Shown here piece after piece: positions 5,897-5,933 of a stretch of 5,933 nucleotides of DNA. A program made the position numbers and the translations under genes. Every line of letters starts with the position of its first letter. Position 1 is the stretch's first letter. This DNA comes from Bacteroides sp. CAG:1076 (GTDB lineage: Bacteria > Bacteroidota > Bacteroidia > Bacteroidales > Bacteroidaceae), in the NCBI GenBank assembly GCA_000436795.1, contig HF993264.1, positions 1 to 5,933 on the forward strand, written 5' to 3'. The notes under the pieces were generated by a model, which worked only from the letters and a program-made list of their open reading frames with translations, was not told the DNA's origin and ran no database searches.

Positions 5897-5933
5897 AAAA
5901 AAAGGAGTACCGCTGTACTCCAACCTTTGTTAA
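5897..5933 (-). ncRNA. 3' end with terminator of a second copy of the small RNA element, cut by the window edge
   Basis: Read on the minus strand the window ends with TTAACAAAGGTTGG (5920-5933), identical to the part of the left RNA at 1-14. It runs straight into GGAGTAC (5915-5921), an AGCG loop and GTACTCC (5904-5910), a perfect 7-bp stem with a 4-nt loop, followed by seven T (5897-5903). This is a textbook intrinsic terminator, so this half supplies the 3' end that the left copy lacks. Its promoter and 5' end lie beyond the right edge. A whole transcript would be roughly 60-65 nt. It faces the plus-strand radical SAM gene tail to tail. Confidence 0.65.

Noticed and set aside
1..5933. Whole window as a plasmid, phage or other mobile circle
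   Set aside because: There is no replication, mobilisation, integrase or structural gene, and nadA with an RNA methyltransferase is chromosomal content. The terminal repeat is better explained by a multi-copy RNA element.

Overview
This window looks like ordinary chromosomal DNA from a Bacteroides-type bacterium (order Bacteroidales). The evidence is the AT-rich composition, several matches to the Bacteroidetes -7 promoter box TAnnTTTG, the lack of Shine-Dalgarno sites before the start codons, and two secreted or envelope proteins of kinds typical of this phylum (a DUF4294 protein and a helix-hairpin-helix protein with a barrel-like C-terminus). The species cannot be fixed from the sequence alone.

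Layout, left to right. Positions 1-76 hold the promoter and 5' part of a short non-coding RNA on the minus strand, cut by the window edge. A perfect 20-bp hairpin (81-137) then closes the minus-strand gene nadA (156-1148, quinolinate synthase, NAD biosynthesis). A 448-bp divergent intergenic region (1149-1596) carries a likely promoter for each neighbour and a 13-bp direct repeat. On the plus strand follows a SPOUT/TrmH-type RNA methyltransferase (1597-2136) with a hairpin terminator. It converges on a minus-strand DUF4294 secreted protein (2236-2838). That gene diverges from a large plus-strand gene (2925-4973) for a probable outer-membrane protein with a periplasmic ComEA-like helix-hairpin-helix segment. 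A radical SAM protein of the COG0731 type (5023-5802) follows at once, with its own -7 box and a terminator. The last ~37 bases hold the 3' end of a second copy of the minus-strand RNA element, including its terminator hairpin.

The five protein genes do not form one pathway. nadA and the methyltransferase are housekeeping-type genes transcribed apart from each other. The helix-hairpin-helix/barrel gene and the radical SAM gene may be co-transcribed, since no terminator separates them. I see no transposase, integrase, CRISPR array, phage gene, toxin-antitoxin pair, tRNA or rRNA.

The most unusual point is that both window ends lie inside the same short-RNA element in the same orientation and share 14 identical bases (1-14 = 5920-5933). 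The left end keeps the promoter half and the right end keeps the terminator half. This suggests a dispersed, multi-copy small RNA family whose copies flank the segment, probably also the reason the sequence stops where it does. The second point of interest is the fusion of a degenerate DNA-binding-type motif to an apparent outer-membrane barrel.
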